From the NCBI GenBank assembly GCA_040902855.1, contig JBBDWN010000046.1, positions 1 through 38,918 of the forward strand: a DNA stretch of 38,918 nt. The letters run 5' to 3'. Numbering within the stretch: the stretch's first letter is position 1; every line of letters begins with the position of its first letter. The notes beneath the pieces were generated by a model that searched no databases, had not been told where the DNA came from, and worked only from the letters and a program-made list of their open reading frames with translations. Position numbers and translations under genes: made by a program. Positions 29,301 to 37,984 of the stretch are shown one piece after another. This DNA comes from DATHWB01 sp040902855 (GTDB lineage Bacteria; Actinomycetota; Acidimicrobiia; Spongiisociales; ZC4RG35).

Positions 29301-31075
29301 CTCGTCGGGTGTGATGTCTCGTCCGGTTCGAACAGAACGGCGTTCTCCCACCCCCTGACACTGTTGACCCGCGCCATACGGGTGGCCGTGTGGAGGACTT
29401 CGACCGGGAGGGAGCGCTCTTTGATGCGCCCGGCATCGAGGAGACTGCGGCGGGCGACGCCGGGGAGCGCTCCGTCGGAAACGGGGGGTGTCAGCCACTC
29501 ACCATCGATCTCGGCGCAGAGCGTCGCGATGGTCGTGTCGGCAGCCAGGCCGTCGATGGTCACGAGGATCACATCGTCTGCCTCCGGATGGCGGGCGGCG
29601 GCCGCGTCGTAGACCGAGCGCTCCGTGGTCTTGTGTCGAAGCATCGGATCTGAGGGGTCGAGAGGAGTGTCGTCGATGACGAGTCGGACCTCGGCGACCG
29701 GGGCCGGCGCTTCGAGCGGTTCTGCGCTGATGGCGCCCGTGCGCGACACCAACAACCGCACTCGGCGAGCGTTGTCGCTGTCCCGCACTGCGGTATCGAG
29801 GGCGCTTCGCACTTCGGCCGGATCGACGGGTATGTCGAAATACCAGGCCGAACGGGTGAGGCGGGCGAGGTGGGCAGCCAGCTGGCGGTAGCCCTTCTCT
29901 GGTGACCAGTACATGGTCTCGAGCAGTGAAAAACCGGTCGTCCGTCGGTCGAGGACCCTCGCTTTGAGGAGCGCCTCCCGATACTCGCCTCCGGCAGTGG
30001 AGTCGAAGGTGACACCGCCGCCCGTTCCGTATGACGCGGTGTCGTTGGCGATGGTCACCGTGCGAATCGCCACGTTGAACGCCCATTCGGGCCCAGCCGG
30101 GCGCCGCCCTCCGTATCCGACCGCGCCGCAATACACGCCTCGCGGGCTGGATTCGAGTTCGGCGATGAGCTTCATCGTGGCCACCTTGGGTGCCCCGGTG
30201 ATCGACGCGCACGGAAAGAGCGCCGAGAAGACATCGACCAGGTCCGTCCCCGCACGCGGTTCGGATGTCACCGTGGAGGTCATCTGCCAGACCGTGTCGT
30301 ACTTCTCGGTCGTGAAGAGGGCGGGCACCTCGACCGTTCCGGTGCGGGCGATGCGCCCCATGTCGTTGCGCACCATGTCCACGATCATCAGGTTCTCTGC
30401 TCGTTGCTTTTCGGAACGGACCAACTCGGAGCGTTGCAGCTCGTCGTCCTCGAGGTCCGATCCGCGTGGTGCGGTTCCCTTCATCGGTCGCGACGCGAGG
30501 CGACCATGCCGCCACTCGAAGAACAGCTCGGGTGAGGCGGACGCGATCACCCAATCACCGGTGTCGAGAAAACTCCCGTACCCGCAGGACTGTCCGCCGA
30601 TGAGATCGAGGTAGAGCGACTCTGCGTCGCCTTCGAAGGTCGCAGACATGCGGAATGTGTGATTCACCTGGTAGGTGTCGCCCGCCACGATCGCTCGATG
30701 GATGCGCTCGATGTCTTTGCCGTGGGTGATCTCGTCGATGTGGGGGATCCAGCTGCCGATGTCGAAGGCCGCAGATTCGGAACGCTCCTCTGTTGGTGTG
30801 CGACGGTCGAAGACCCCGAACCAGGCAAGCGGGAGGTCGGCCACGGTGGTTCCCGACGTGGGGCGGACGACGAACGCCTTGTCGAACGCCGGGGCTGCTT
30901 CATAGGTCACGAATCCGGCGACCCACCGACCGGCTGCCACTTCCCGTTCCGCAGCGGAGAGGACATCACGAACCTGTGTCGTCGTGTGGGCAACGAGAGC
31001 GGAGCGGAACCCGTCGAGGGTGAACGATCGCCTCGAGCGGGGGCGCAGGTCGTCGAAGCGGGCACGCGGCTCCAT
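29276..31075 (-). CDS. pabBC: Aminodeoxychorismate synthase component I fused to aminodeoxychorismate lyase (PabB-PabC)
   Basis: The 599-residue bifunctional protein has an N-terminal chorismate-binding PabB part (to about residue 350). It carries SASPELFFEW, RPMKGTAPRGSD, VDMVRNDMGRIA and PCASITGAPKVATMKLIAELE. A PLP-dependent lyase of the class IV aminotransferase fold follows, from GFSLLETMYW onward, with LLVSRTG and a C-terminal VNSVRGWENAVLF. Together they make 4-aminobenzoate for folate, given an amidotransferase PabA, which is not in this window. This fits the heavy folate use of the demethylation genes. The start is ATG 31075. Its 3' end overlaps the convergent methyltransferase gene by 25 bp. 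Confidence 0.9.
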   Translation of the reverse strand: MEPRARFDDLRPRSRRSFTLDGFRSALVAHTTTQVRDVLSAAEREVAAGRWVAGFVTYEAAPAFDKAFVVRPTSGTTVADLPLAWFGVFDRRTPTEERSESAAFDIGSWIPHIDEITHGKDIERIHRAIVAGDTYQVNHTFRMSATFEGDAESLYLDLIGGQSCGYGSFLDTGDWVIASASPELFFEWRHGRLASRPMKGTAPRGSDLEDDELQRSELVRSEKQRAENLMIVDMVRNDMGRIARTGTVEVPALFTTEKYDTVWQMTSTVTSEPRAGTDLVDVFSALFPCASITGAPKVATMKLIAELESSPRGVYCGAVGYGGRRPAGPEWAFNVAIRTVTIANDTASYGTGGGVTFDSTAGGEYREALLKARVLDRRTTGFSLLETMYWSPEKGYRQLAAHLARLTRSAWYFDIPVDPAEVRSALDTAVRDSDNARRVRLLVSRTGAISAEPLEAPAPVAEVRLVIDDTPLDPSDPMLRHKTTERSVYDAAAARHPEADDVILVTIDGLAADTTIATLCAEIDGEWLTPPVSDGALPGVARRSLLDAGRIKERSLPVEVLHTATRMARVNSVRGWENAVLFEPDETSHPTSHPLRRRF

Positions 31076-31154
31076 GGACCCCGGAAGCTAGCGCCCCCGG
31101 CTTTTGGACGAACCAGCGCGTCACAAATGAAGCGTTTGGAGGGACAAAAGCGGA

Positions 31155-31487
31155 TCAGGGGATGGTCGCGACCAGAAGGCGGACCGACGCCGGGCGGCGA
31201 TAGCGAAGCCAGGCTCGGTGCATGGAACGGGTGGGGATCCACCCCAGAGTTCTCGAGTCCGCCATCGTCGCTTCGTGGTTGTCGGACTCGACCCACGCCT
31301 CGCCTCCCGAGGCGGCGACGAGTCGCTTGACGAGCCAGTTCCCGTCGTGACCGGGATGCGGGAACACGACGATCGACCCGGGCTTGGGGTGGTCGCTCCG
31401 CCGGGCCACGAGGACATCACCCGGTTGCAGACCGGGGAGCATGGATTCCTCGAAGACCTCGAACCGACGCATGTTTGAATCCTTCAT
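31155..31487 (-). CDS. sodX: Nickel superoxide dismutase maturation protease (S26 family, SodX-like)
   Basis: The 110-residue protein is a compact signal-peptidase-like S26 domain. The nucleophile Ser lies in FEESMLPGLQPGDVLV (about residue 15), and the general-base Lys in NWLVKRLVAASG (about 54). It lacks an obvious membrane anchor. Its divergent partner is sodN, so it most likely cleaves the short N-terminal extension of the Ni-SOD precursor to expose the metal-binding His1. The start ATG at 31487 is used; an ATG five codons later is possible. The 47-bp divergent spacer would hold both promoters. Confidence 0.88.
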   Translation of the reverse strand: MKDSNMRRFEVFEESMLPGLQPGDVLVARRSDHPKPGSIVVFPHPGHDGNWLVKRLVAASGGEAWVESDNHEATMADSRTLGWIPTRSMHRAWLRYRRPASVRLLVATIP

Positions 31488-31534
31488 GGCGGGGTATGGT
31501 CAGGATGCCACGTTCGAATGGAGGTTCCACAGCC

Positions 31535-31951
31535 ATGGGTCAGTTCCGAACAGCCACCCCCGCACACGCACATTGCGATCTGTACTGCGGCGTATACGAC
31601 CCCGCCCAAGCCAAGATCGAGGCCATGTCCGTGTGGAAATCGGCCCAGAAGTACCACGATTCCACCGACGAGGTGTTCCGCGACCGGGCCATCCTCATCA
31701 AGGAGAAGCAGGCCGAGCTCGTCAAGCACCATCTCGGGGTGCTGTGGACCGACTTCTTCACGCCGGATCATCGCAAGGAGTTCCCCGAACTCGACGATCT
31801 CTTCTGGCGTGCCATCAACCAGTCAGGTGTCGCCAAGAAGTCGATGGATCCGGCCGAAGGCGAGAAGCTGGTCGGCCTGATCGACGAGATCGCCGACGTG
31901 TTCTGGAAGACCGAGAAGGCGAAGGGGATGGGCGTCTACCCCCCTGGATGA
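31535..31951 (+). CDS. sodN: Nickel superoxide dismutase with Tyr in the nickel hook
   Basis: The 138-residue precursor has a 12-residue extension (MGQFRTATPAHA) followed by HCDLYCGVYDPAQAKIEAMSV. The His, the first two Cys and nearby backbone form the nickel hook. The usual sequence is HCDxPCGVY, and here the Pro at mature position 5 is Tyr. The rest fits the four-helix-bundle subunit of the hexamer, with conserved KEKQAELVKHHLGVLWTDFFTP and the C-terminal KAKGMGVYPPG. It removes superoxide in the cytoplasm and implies exposure to oxygen. A ribosome site GGAGG lies 13 bases before the ATG. The hook change is discussed as a finding. Confidence 0.93.
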   Translation: MGQFRTATPAHAHCDLYCGVYDPAQAKIEAMSVWKSAQKYHDSTDEVFRDRAILIKEKQAELVKHHLGVLWTDFFTPDHRKEFPELDDLFWRAINQSGVAKKSMDPAEGEKLVGLIDEIADVFWKTEKAKGMGVYPPG

Positions 31952-31973
31952 AAGCTCCGGAGCGATCCGACTC

Positions 31974-32005
31974 GACGGCGGTCCCGTTCTGGGGCCGCCG
32001 TTCTT
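31974..32005. terminator. Bidirectional hairpin terminator after sodN
   Basis: An 11-bp stem, ACGGCGGTCCC (31974-31984) and GGGGCCGCCGT (31990-32000) with one G-T pair, closes a 5-base loop and is followed by TCTTC. It lies between convergent sodN and the small PGPGW gene and probably ends both transcripts, sodN most clearly. Confidence 0.7.
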
Positions 32006-32007
32006 CG

Positions 32008-32247
32008 TCAGGCCGCCTCGGCCTCTGCGGTCCCCTCGGGATCGCGGCGGAATCTCGCAGGCGTGACCCGATCGAGGGTCTTGCGCGCCCAGCGGTACTG
32101 ACGCCCGAGCACTGCCAAGCCGGAGGCGATGAGGACGATGCCGGGGAGCACCGGCAGGAAGAGTCCGACGGTGCCGACGGCGATGAGCGCAGTACCGGCG
32201 ACAGAAATCGCCGCTTTGCCCATCACGGAGCGCTCTCTTTCCTGCAT
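32008..32247 (-). CDS. Small PGPGW-type transmembrane protein
   Basis: The 79-residue protein has two adjoining hydrophobic segments (AAISVAGTALIAVGTVGLFLPVLPGIVLIASGLAVL, about residues 11-46) with a glycine- and proline-containing turn. A basic cytoplasmic tail (RQYRWARKTLDRVTPARFRRD) and an acidic end (TAEAEAA) follow. This resembles the small putative membrane family named PGPGW, of unknown function. ATG 32247 is chosen; an ATG at 32223 (MGKAAIS) is equally plausible. The gene stands alone. Confidence 0.7.
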   Translation of the reverse strand: MQERERSVMGKAAISVAGTALIAVGTVGLFLPVLPGIVLIASGLAVLGRQYRWARKTLDRVTPARFRRDPEGTAEAEAA

Positions 32248-32350
32248 GCCAACAGCATGCCAGGTTTCTGGGGTTGTCTGATCGGTGGCCCAGTTCACGT
32301 CGTAGAGACGTTTCTCCGGTGTCTGCGGTTCCCACGTACATTTCGCGGGC

Positions 32351-33997
32351 TCAGTCGTCGAGTGCGTCCGGTTCGAGTTTCGTGAACAAGGTGGCGATCG
32401 GCCCGAGCGTCGAACCCTCGACTACTGCTGGTCGATCCCACGATTCGGGCTCCGGGTCGAGCCCGAGCATGGTGCCCAGGGCCGCCGTCGTGAAGGGGAG
32501 ATATGGAGCGAAAGCGACGCGCAGACCCGAGATGGCCTGGATGGCGGTCCACAACACCGTGGCAGCTCGCGACCGGTCGACCTTGATCGTCTTCCAGGGT
32601 TCCTCGTCGTTGAGATAGCCGTTCACCGACTGAGCCGCCGTCATCGCTCTGCGCAGACCATGTCGCAATTCCACCTTCTCGATGAGGTCGCCGACCTCGG
32701 CGAGGGCCACATCCACGCCGGCGATCAACGCCAGGTCCCCTTCGGTCGGGTCCCCACGGGGCGGTACAGCTCCGTCGAAGTGCTTGGAGGTGATCGACAG
32801 CACCCGGTTCACCAGGTTGCCCCATGTGGCGACGAGCTCGGAGTTGATGCGTTCGATCATCTGGTCGTCGGAGAGGTCGGTGTCGTTCTGCTCGGGGAGA
32901 ACCGAAGCGATGGCATACCTCAGCGCGTCGGGTTCCAACCGGTCGGAGTACCAACGGATGGATCTCCCGACCCCCATCGACTTGGAGGCTTTTGCTCCCT
33001 TGAACGTGATGTATTGGTTGGCGGGCACGTTGGTCGGGAGATTCAGACCGCCGTGGCCCATCAGGAGCGCCGGCCAGAACACGGCGTGGAACGGGATGTT
33101 GTCCTTGCCGACGAAGTAGTAGGTCTCAGCCGTCGGGTCGGTCCACCACGCCTTCCACGCGTCCGGGTCACCCTGCATCTCGGCCCATTCCTGGGGCGCC
33201 GAGTAGTACCCCATCACGGCTTCCCACCACACGTAGATCGACTTGCCCGGCCCAAGGTCGTCGACCGGAATCGGGATGCCCCAGTCGAGGTCACGTGTGA
33301 ACGAACGATCGTGGAGTCCCTCCTTGACCATCCCGCGAGCGAAGTTGATCACGTGCGGACGCCATCCGGCTTGGGCGTCGAGCCATTCGAGGAGCGGCTC
33401 TTGGAAGGCGCTCAGCTTCCAGTAGTAGTGCTCGGTTTCCTTTTCGATCGGGACACTGCCTGACAGCTTGGAGACCGGGTCGATCAGATCCTGGGGGTCG
33501 AGGATCTTGCCGCAGTTGTCGCACTGATCGCCGCGGGCGGGGTGGTAGCCGCAATGCGGGCAGGTGCCTTCCACGTAGCGGTCCGGCAGGAACTGCTGGC
33601 GTTCCTCGTCGAAGAACTGCAGTTCGGACTTGCGGTAGAGATGTCCGTTTTCGAGCAGTCGCGTGAAGAACTCGCGAGCAACGCGGTGGTGGTTGGGGGA
33701 GTCCGTCGTCGTGAAAAGGTCGAAGGAAATCCCGAGAGACTCCCAGTACCCGAGGATCTCGGGGTGGAAGCGATCGATGATCTCGTTCGGGGTCACACCC
33801 TCCTGCTCGGCTTTCACCGTGATCGGCGTTCCGTGCGTGTCAGAACCGGAGACCATCAAGACCTTGTTGCCTGCAAGGCGGTGGTAGCGAGCGAAGATGT
33901 CCGGCGGGAGGTATGCCCCGCCGAGGTGGCCGAGATGCAGCGAACCTGAGGCGTAAGGCCAGGCAACGGCGACGAGGATGTGGCGGGATTCGCTCAT
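32351..33997 (-). CDS. metG: Methionyl-tRNA synthetase
   Basis: The 548-residue class I synthetase starts MSESRHILVAVAWPYASG and has the HIGH-type motif HLGHLGGAYLPPD (about residues 22-34). A zinc knuckle CPHCGYHPARGDQCDNCG (about 144-162) lies in the connective peptide. The KMSKS loop appears as GAKASKSMG, about residue 333. The C-terminal helical anticodon-binding domain follows, and there is no C-terminal EMAP/tRNA-binding extension, so this is the short form. It charges tRNA-Met in the cytoplasm. ATG 33997 is 30 bp from the stop of the upstream EamA gene, with which it may be co-transcribed. Confidence 0.97.
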   Translation of the reverse strand: MSESRHILVAVAWPYASGSLHLGHLGGAYLPPDIFARYHRLAGNKVLMVSGSDTHGTPITVKAEQEGVTPNEIIDRFHPEILGYWESLGISFDLFTTTDSPNHHRVAREFFTRLLENGHLYRKSELQFFDEERQQFLPDRYVEGTCPHCGYHPARGDQCDNCGKILDPQDLIDPVSKLSGSVPIEKETEHYYWKLSAFQEPLLEWLDAQAGWRPHVINFARGMVKEGLHDRSFTRDLDWGIPIPVDDLGPGKSIYVWWEAVMGYYSAPQEWAEMQGDPDAWKAWWTDPTAETYYFVGKDNIPFHAVFWPALLMGHGGLNLPTNVPANQYITFKGAKASKSMGVGRSIRWYSDRLEPDALRYAIASVLPEQNDTDLSDDQMIERINSELVATWGNLVNRVLSITSKHFDGAVPPRGDPTEGDLALIAGVDVALAEVGDLIEKVELRHGLRRAMTAAQSVNGYLNDEEPWKTIKVDRSRAATVLWTAIQAISGLRVAFAPYLPFTTAALGTMLGLDPEPESWDRPAVVEGSTLGPIATLFTKLEPDALDD

Positions 33998-34027
33998 TGG
34001 TCCGCTTGGTCGGGAACGGGCGTGAGG

Positions 34028-34951
34028 CTAACGGGGTGTCGCAGGCAGCTTCGCGAGTTTTCTGGTGCGGATGCCGTTCGAGACCACTTCTCCTCGGTCT
34101 GCGAGGACGACGCCGACGATGATCACCGACCCGCCGATGACGAGCGAAGCGGTCACGGGGTCTCCCAGGAAGATGACGGCACTCACGGCCGAAGCAATGG
34201 GAACGAGGTAACCGATGAGGGCCGCTTTGGCGGTTTCGGCACGCTCGACCACCTGGAGGAACGAGTAGAACGGCACGATCGTCCCGAACAGTCCGGTGAC
34301 GATCGCCCAGCCCCACACCGCACCGGGGAGACCGTCCAACCCGAACCACGCTCCGGTGGGGATCGCGAGGATGATCAGGGTGATCGCGGCGGCGGTGAAC
34401 TGAGGGATGACCATCCTCCGGGCCGGCGTGTGGATGGCGAACCGTCGTGACACGGCTCCACCGGTCCCGGCCGCGATCACTCCGAGCATCGACCAGCCGA
34501 CGGCGCCCCACAGTGCGTCCGGCTCGATGCGCTCCACTCCTCCGATCAGTATGGCGATGCCGATGAACGCGACGACGAGGCCGGGGACTCGCCATGCCTG
34601 GAACCGCTCCCCCGGGACGATGAAGTGGGCCGCTGCGATCGCAGAGGCCGGGACCAGGGCAATGAGCAAACCGGCCAGGGACGCGTCGAGCGTCACGAGT
34701 GCAATGGTGAAGAAGATCGGCGGCAAGGCCATGTTGAGGACGCCGATCGCACTTCCGCGCAACCAGTCGTGGTGACGGCCCAGTTGGCCGACGGCGGAGA
34801 GGATGGCGACGATGCCAACGGCCGCGATGCCGAACCGGACGAGGGTGAGGGAGATCGGATCCATCCCGCCGTCCAGGGCGAGCTTGGATGTGACGTTTCC
34901 GCTCGCCCATCCCGCCGTGGCGATCAATATCCAAGACCAGGCGCTCTTCAC
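34028..34951 (-). CDS. EamA/DMT-family transporter
   Basis: The 307-residue membrane protein has ten predicted hydrophobic helices forming two EamA repeats. The first begins SWILIATAGWASGNVTSKLALDGG and the second, near the middle, AVGWSMLGVIAAGTGGAVSRRFAI. Each ends with the typical LVFxGIxLIxxGV-like helix (VAFIGIAILIGGV and GGSVIIVGVVLADRG). The family exports or imports small metabolites such as amino acids or nucleosides, and the substrate here is unknown. It is divergent from the flavin reductase gene and upstream of metG on the same strand. Confidence 0.85.
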   Translation of the reverse strand: MKSAWSWILIATAGWASGNVTSKLALDGGMDPISLTLVRFGIAAVGIVAILSAVGQLGRHHDWLRGSAIGVLNMALPPIFFTIALVTLDASLAGLLIALVPASAIAAAHFIVPGERFQAWRVPGLVVAFIGIAILIGGVERIEPDALWGAVGWSMLGVIAAGTGGAVSRRFAIHTPARRMVIPQFTAAAITLIILAIPTGAWFGLDGLPGAVWGWAIVTGLFGTIVPFYSFLQVVERAETAKAALIGYLVPIASAVSAVIFLGDPVTASLVIGGSVIIVGVVLADRGEVVSNGIRTRKLAKLPATPR

Positions 34952-35028
34952 CGCTGCATCTTCGTCTCGGTTCGGGGACAGTCGAAATCGGCTTCTACCC
35001 TGCGCCCACGCGACGATGGAGTGGTGAG

Positions 35029-35511
35029 GTGAGCGGCTTCGACCCGAGACAACTGCGGGACGGATTCGGGGAGTTCATGACCGGTGTGACGGTCGTGACG
35101 ACCAGGGGAGCGAACGGTGAACCCTCCGGGTTGACCGCCAATTCTTTCAGTTCCTTGTCGCTCGACCCGCCAATGGCGCTCTTCTCGATCGGGAAGTCGT
35201 CGAACACGTTCGAGGACTTCGATGCGGGAAACGGATTCGTGATCCACATCCTGGCCGCCGACCAGCGCGATCTCGCCACACGATTCTCCACGAAGGGAAT
35301 CGATCGATTCGAGGGAGTCGAGTGGTTCCCGGGGTTCGACGATCTTCCTGTGATCGCAGGAACCCTTGCCAGTTTCGAGTGCAGTCGCGAGCACACCTAT
35401 GACGGCGGCGACCACCTCATCCTGGTCGGACGGATCGAGCACTTCACCGTCGGTGACCGAGAACGTCCGGCGCTGGGATATTTCCGCAGCACGTACATCT
35501 CGCATCCCTGA
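35029..35511 (+). CDS. Flavin reductase-like FMN-binding protein
   Basis: The 160-residue protein has the split-barrel flavin reductase fold: FMTGVTVVTTRGANGEPSGLTANSFSSLSLDPPMALFSIGKSSNT (about residues 16-60), then GGDHLILVGRIEHF near the C-terminus. It probably supplies reduced FMN to a monooxygenase, none of which is visible nearby. The start is GTG 35029, because the nearest ATG (35016) is out of frame. The gene is followed 26 bp later by deoC. Confidence 0.85.
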   Translation: MSGFDPRQLRDGFGEFMTGVTVVTTRGANGEPSGLTANSFSSLSLDPPMALFSIGKSSNTFEDFDAGNGFVIHILAADQRDLATRFSTKGIDRFEGVEWFPGFDDLPVIAGTLASFECSREHTYDGGDHLILVGRIEHFTVGDRERPALGYFRSTYISHP

Positions 35512-35537
35512 TCTCTCCCGCACGTATCATCCCGCTC

Positions 35538-36494
35538 GTGAACTCGTCCGTCGTTCCACTTTCGAAGGCTCTCCCCACACCAGTCACCGCCACCGGTCTG
35601 AAGGCCTACCTCGGTGGCGTCCCAACTGTCGACGAAGTGACCGTCACCGAGCGGGTCGCCTCGCTCGGCACCCGCTCGATCAAGAAGGAGTCGAAGCGGG
35701 CTGCGCTCGAGTTGGCAATCCGGATGATGGACTTGACCACACTCGAAGGTCAGGACACGCCCGGGAAGGTGAGCCAACTCTCATCGAAAGCCGTGAGACC
35801 CGATCCGTCTGATCCCGCCATCCCTTCCGTTGCCGCCGTCTGCGTGTATCCGAACATGGTGCCGATTGCCAAGGTCGCCGTCGCCGGATCCGGCGTGAAA
35901 GTGGCATCGGTCGCCACCTACTTCCCGTCCGGGCAGGCGCCGATCGATCTGAAGGTCGCCGAGACGAAGCGAGTCGTCGACATGGGAGCAGACGAGGTGG
36001 ACATGGTCATCGATCGCGGGGCCTTCTTGTCGGGGCGGTTCATCGAGGTCTTCGACGAGATCCGGCGCATCAAGGAGGCGTGTGGTTCGGCGCATCTCAA
36101 GGTGATCCTGGAGACGGGCGAACTCGTCACCTTCGACAACGTGCGGAAAGCTTCGATGCTGGCGATGGCCGCGGGCGCCGACTTCATCAAGACATCGACG
36201 GGCAAGATCTCGCCGGCCGCCACCATCCCTGTCACGCTGGTGATGCTCGAGTCCATTCGCGACTTCCGTTCCATGACCGGCCAGATGGTCGGGATGAAAC
36301 CGGCGGGCGGGATCCGCACGGCCAAGGACGCGATCAAGTATCTCGTCGTCCTCAACGAGACGTTGGGTCGCGAATGGATGACGCCGGACAGGTTCCGATT
36401 CGGGGCGTCGTCGTTGCTCAACGACGTCCTCATGCAGATCCGGTGGCTCGACACCGGCCGCTATCAATCCCCCGACTACTTCACGAAGGACTGA
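35538..36494 (+). CDS. deoC: Deoxyribose-phosphate aldolase
   Basis: The 318-residue class I aldolase has the Schiff-base Lys in ADFIKTSTGKISPAAT (about residue 217) and the second catalytic Lys in MVGMKPAGGIRTAKDA (about 255). An acid residue in DEVDMVIDRG supports it. It splits 2-deoxyribose 5-phosphate into glyceraldehyde 3-phosphate and acetaldehyde. The two aldehyde dehydrogenase genes that follow would oxidise the acetaldehyde. GTG 35538 is used as start. It is longer at the N-terminus than the E. coli enzyme, by about 55 residues, as is common in actinobacteria. Confidence 0.95.
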   Translation: MNSSVVPLSKALPTPVTATGLKAYLGGVPTVDEVTVTERVASLGTRSIKKESKRAALELAIRMMDLTTLEGQDTPGKVSQLSSKAVRPDPSDPAIPSVAAVCVYPNMVPIAKVAVAGSGVKVASVATYFPSGQAPIDLKVAETKRVVDMGADEVDMVIDRGAFLSGRFIEVFDEIRRIKEACGSAHLKVILETGELVTFDNVRKASMLAMAAGADFIKTSTGKISPAATIPVTLVMLESIRDFRSMTGQMVGMKPAGGIRTAKDAIKYLVVLNETLGREWMTPDRFRFGASSLLNDVLMQIRWLDTGRYQSPDYFTKD

Positions 36495-36496
36495 CC

Positions 36497-37984
36497 ATGG
36501 GAGACGACGCCCCCGCCGCCCCGGCCCTCACGCCGGTCGCCGAGCCGATCGACTGGACGTATGCGCCGAGCAGGGAGAACCCTGACCTCGTCTCCATCGA
36601 CGACCGGTACGGCCTGTTCATCGACGGTGAATTCTTCAAACCCGCATCCAAACAGTGGTTCACGACGCTCGACCCTTCGACGGAGGAGCCGCTCGCCGAG
36701 GTGGCACTGGCTGACGCCCAGGACGTCGATCGGGCAGTCGGGGCGGCTCGCAAGGCGTTCGGCGGCTGGTCGAAGCTGTCCGGTGCCGAACGAGCCAAGT
36801 TCATGTTCCGGATCGCCCGTCTCGTCCAGGAGAGATCACGCGAACTCGCCGTGCTCGAAACCCGCGACGGGGGCAAACCGATCAAAGAGGCCCGGGATGT
36901 GGACCTTCCCCTCGTCGCAGCCCATTTCTTCTACTACGCCGGTTGGGCCGACAAGCTGGAGTACGCCTTCCCCGGTCTCACCCCCGAGCCGATCGGCGTC
37001 GCCGGGCAGGTGATCCCGTGGAACTTTCCTTTGATGATGCTGGCCTGGAAGGTGGCGCCGGCGCTCGCCGCGGGCAACACCGTCGTTCTCAAGCCGGCGG
37101 AAACGACGCCGCTGTCGGCGCTCCACTTCGCCCGGATCTGCGCCGAAGCGGGCTTGCCGCCAGGCGTGTTGAACATCGTCACGGGAGCGGGACAGACCGG
37201 AGCCGCCGTCGTCGGTCACGATGACGTCGACAAGGTGGCGTTCACCGGTTCGACCGAGGTGGGCAAGATCATCCAGCGCCAGCTCGCAGGCTCTGGCAAG
37301 AAGCTGACGCTCGAACTGGGGGGGAAAGGCGCGCATGTCGTGTTCGAAGACGCGCCGGTCGACCAAGCCGTCGAAGGCGTCATCAACGGGATCTTCTTCA
37401 ACCAGGGTCACGTATGTTGTGCCGGCAGCAGACTCATAGTGCAAGAAGGAATCGCCGAGGAGTTCGTCGCCAAACTGAAGCTGCGCCTCGACACGCTTCG
37501 GGTCGGTGACCCTCTCGACAAGAACACCGACATCGGCGCCATCAACTCCGCCGATCAGCTTGCCAAGATCGAAGAGCTGGTTGCGGTCGGACAGGAGGAA
37601 GGCGCGGCGATGTATCAGCCGTCGGGGGATCTTCCGGTCCGGGGCTACTACTTCCGACCGACGCTGTTCACCGGCGTCTCACAGAGCAATCGGATCGCCC
37701 AGGAGGAGATCTTCGGGCCGGTCCTGTCCATCATGACCTTCCGCACGCCTGACGAGGCAGTGGAGAAGGCGAACAACACGCCGTTCGGTCTGGCTGCCGG
37801 CGTCTGGACCCAGAAGGGGTCTCGGATCTTGTGGATGGCCGATCGGATGCGAGCGGGTGTCGTGTGGGCGAACACGTACAACAAATTCGACCCGACCTCA
37901 CCGTTCGGTGGTTACAAGGAGTCTGGGTTCGGGCGCGAGGGCGGACGGCATGGTCTGCTCGCCTACATGAAGACGGAGGGATGA
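36497..37984 (+). CDS. Aldehyde dehydrogenase, full length
   Basis: The 495-residue NAD(P)-dependent dehydrogenase has GVAGQVIPWNFPLMM (Rossmann and oxyanion Asn), KPAETTPLSALHFA, FTGSTEVGKIIQ, the catalytic Glu in LELGGKGAHVV and the nucleophile Cys in NQGHVCCAGSR. The EEIFGPVLSIMTF and FGGYKESGFGREGG motifs close the protein. It starts two bases after deoC and would oxidise acetaldehyde to acetate. The adjacent short paralogue overlaps its stop as ATGA. The GGK-G variant of the usual GGKSP is noted but not disabling. Confidence 0.95.
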   Translation: MGDDAPAAPALTPVAEPIDWTYAPSRENPDLVSIDDRYGLFIDGEFFKPASKQWFTTLDPSTEEPLAEVALADAQDVDRAVGAARKAFGGWSKLSGAERAKFMFRIARLVQERSRELAVLETRDGGKPIKEARDVDLPLVAAHFFYYAGWADKLEYAFPGLTPEPIGVAGQVIPWNFPLMMLAWKVAPALAAGNTVVLKPAETTPLSALHFARICAEAGLPPGVLNIVTGAGQTGAAVVGHDDVDKVAFTGSTEVGKIIQRQLAGSGKKLTLELGGKGAHVVFEDAPVDQAVEGVINGIFFNQGHVCCAGSRLIVQEGIAEEFVAKLKLRLDTLRVGDPLDKNTDIGAINSADQLAKIEELVAVGQEEGAAMYQPSGDLPVRGYYFRPTLFTGVSQSNRIAQEEIFGPVLSIMTFRTPDEAVEKANNTPFGLAAGVWTQKGSRILWMADRMRAGVVWANTYNKFDPTSPFGGYKESGFGREGGRHGLLAYMKTEG

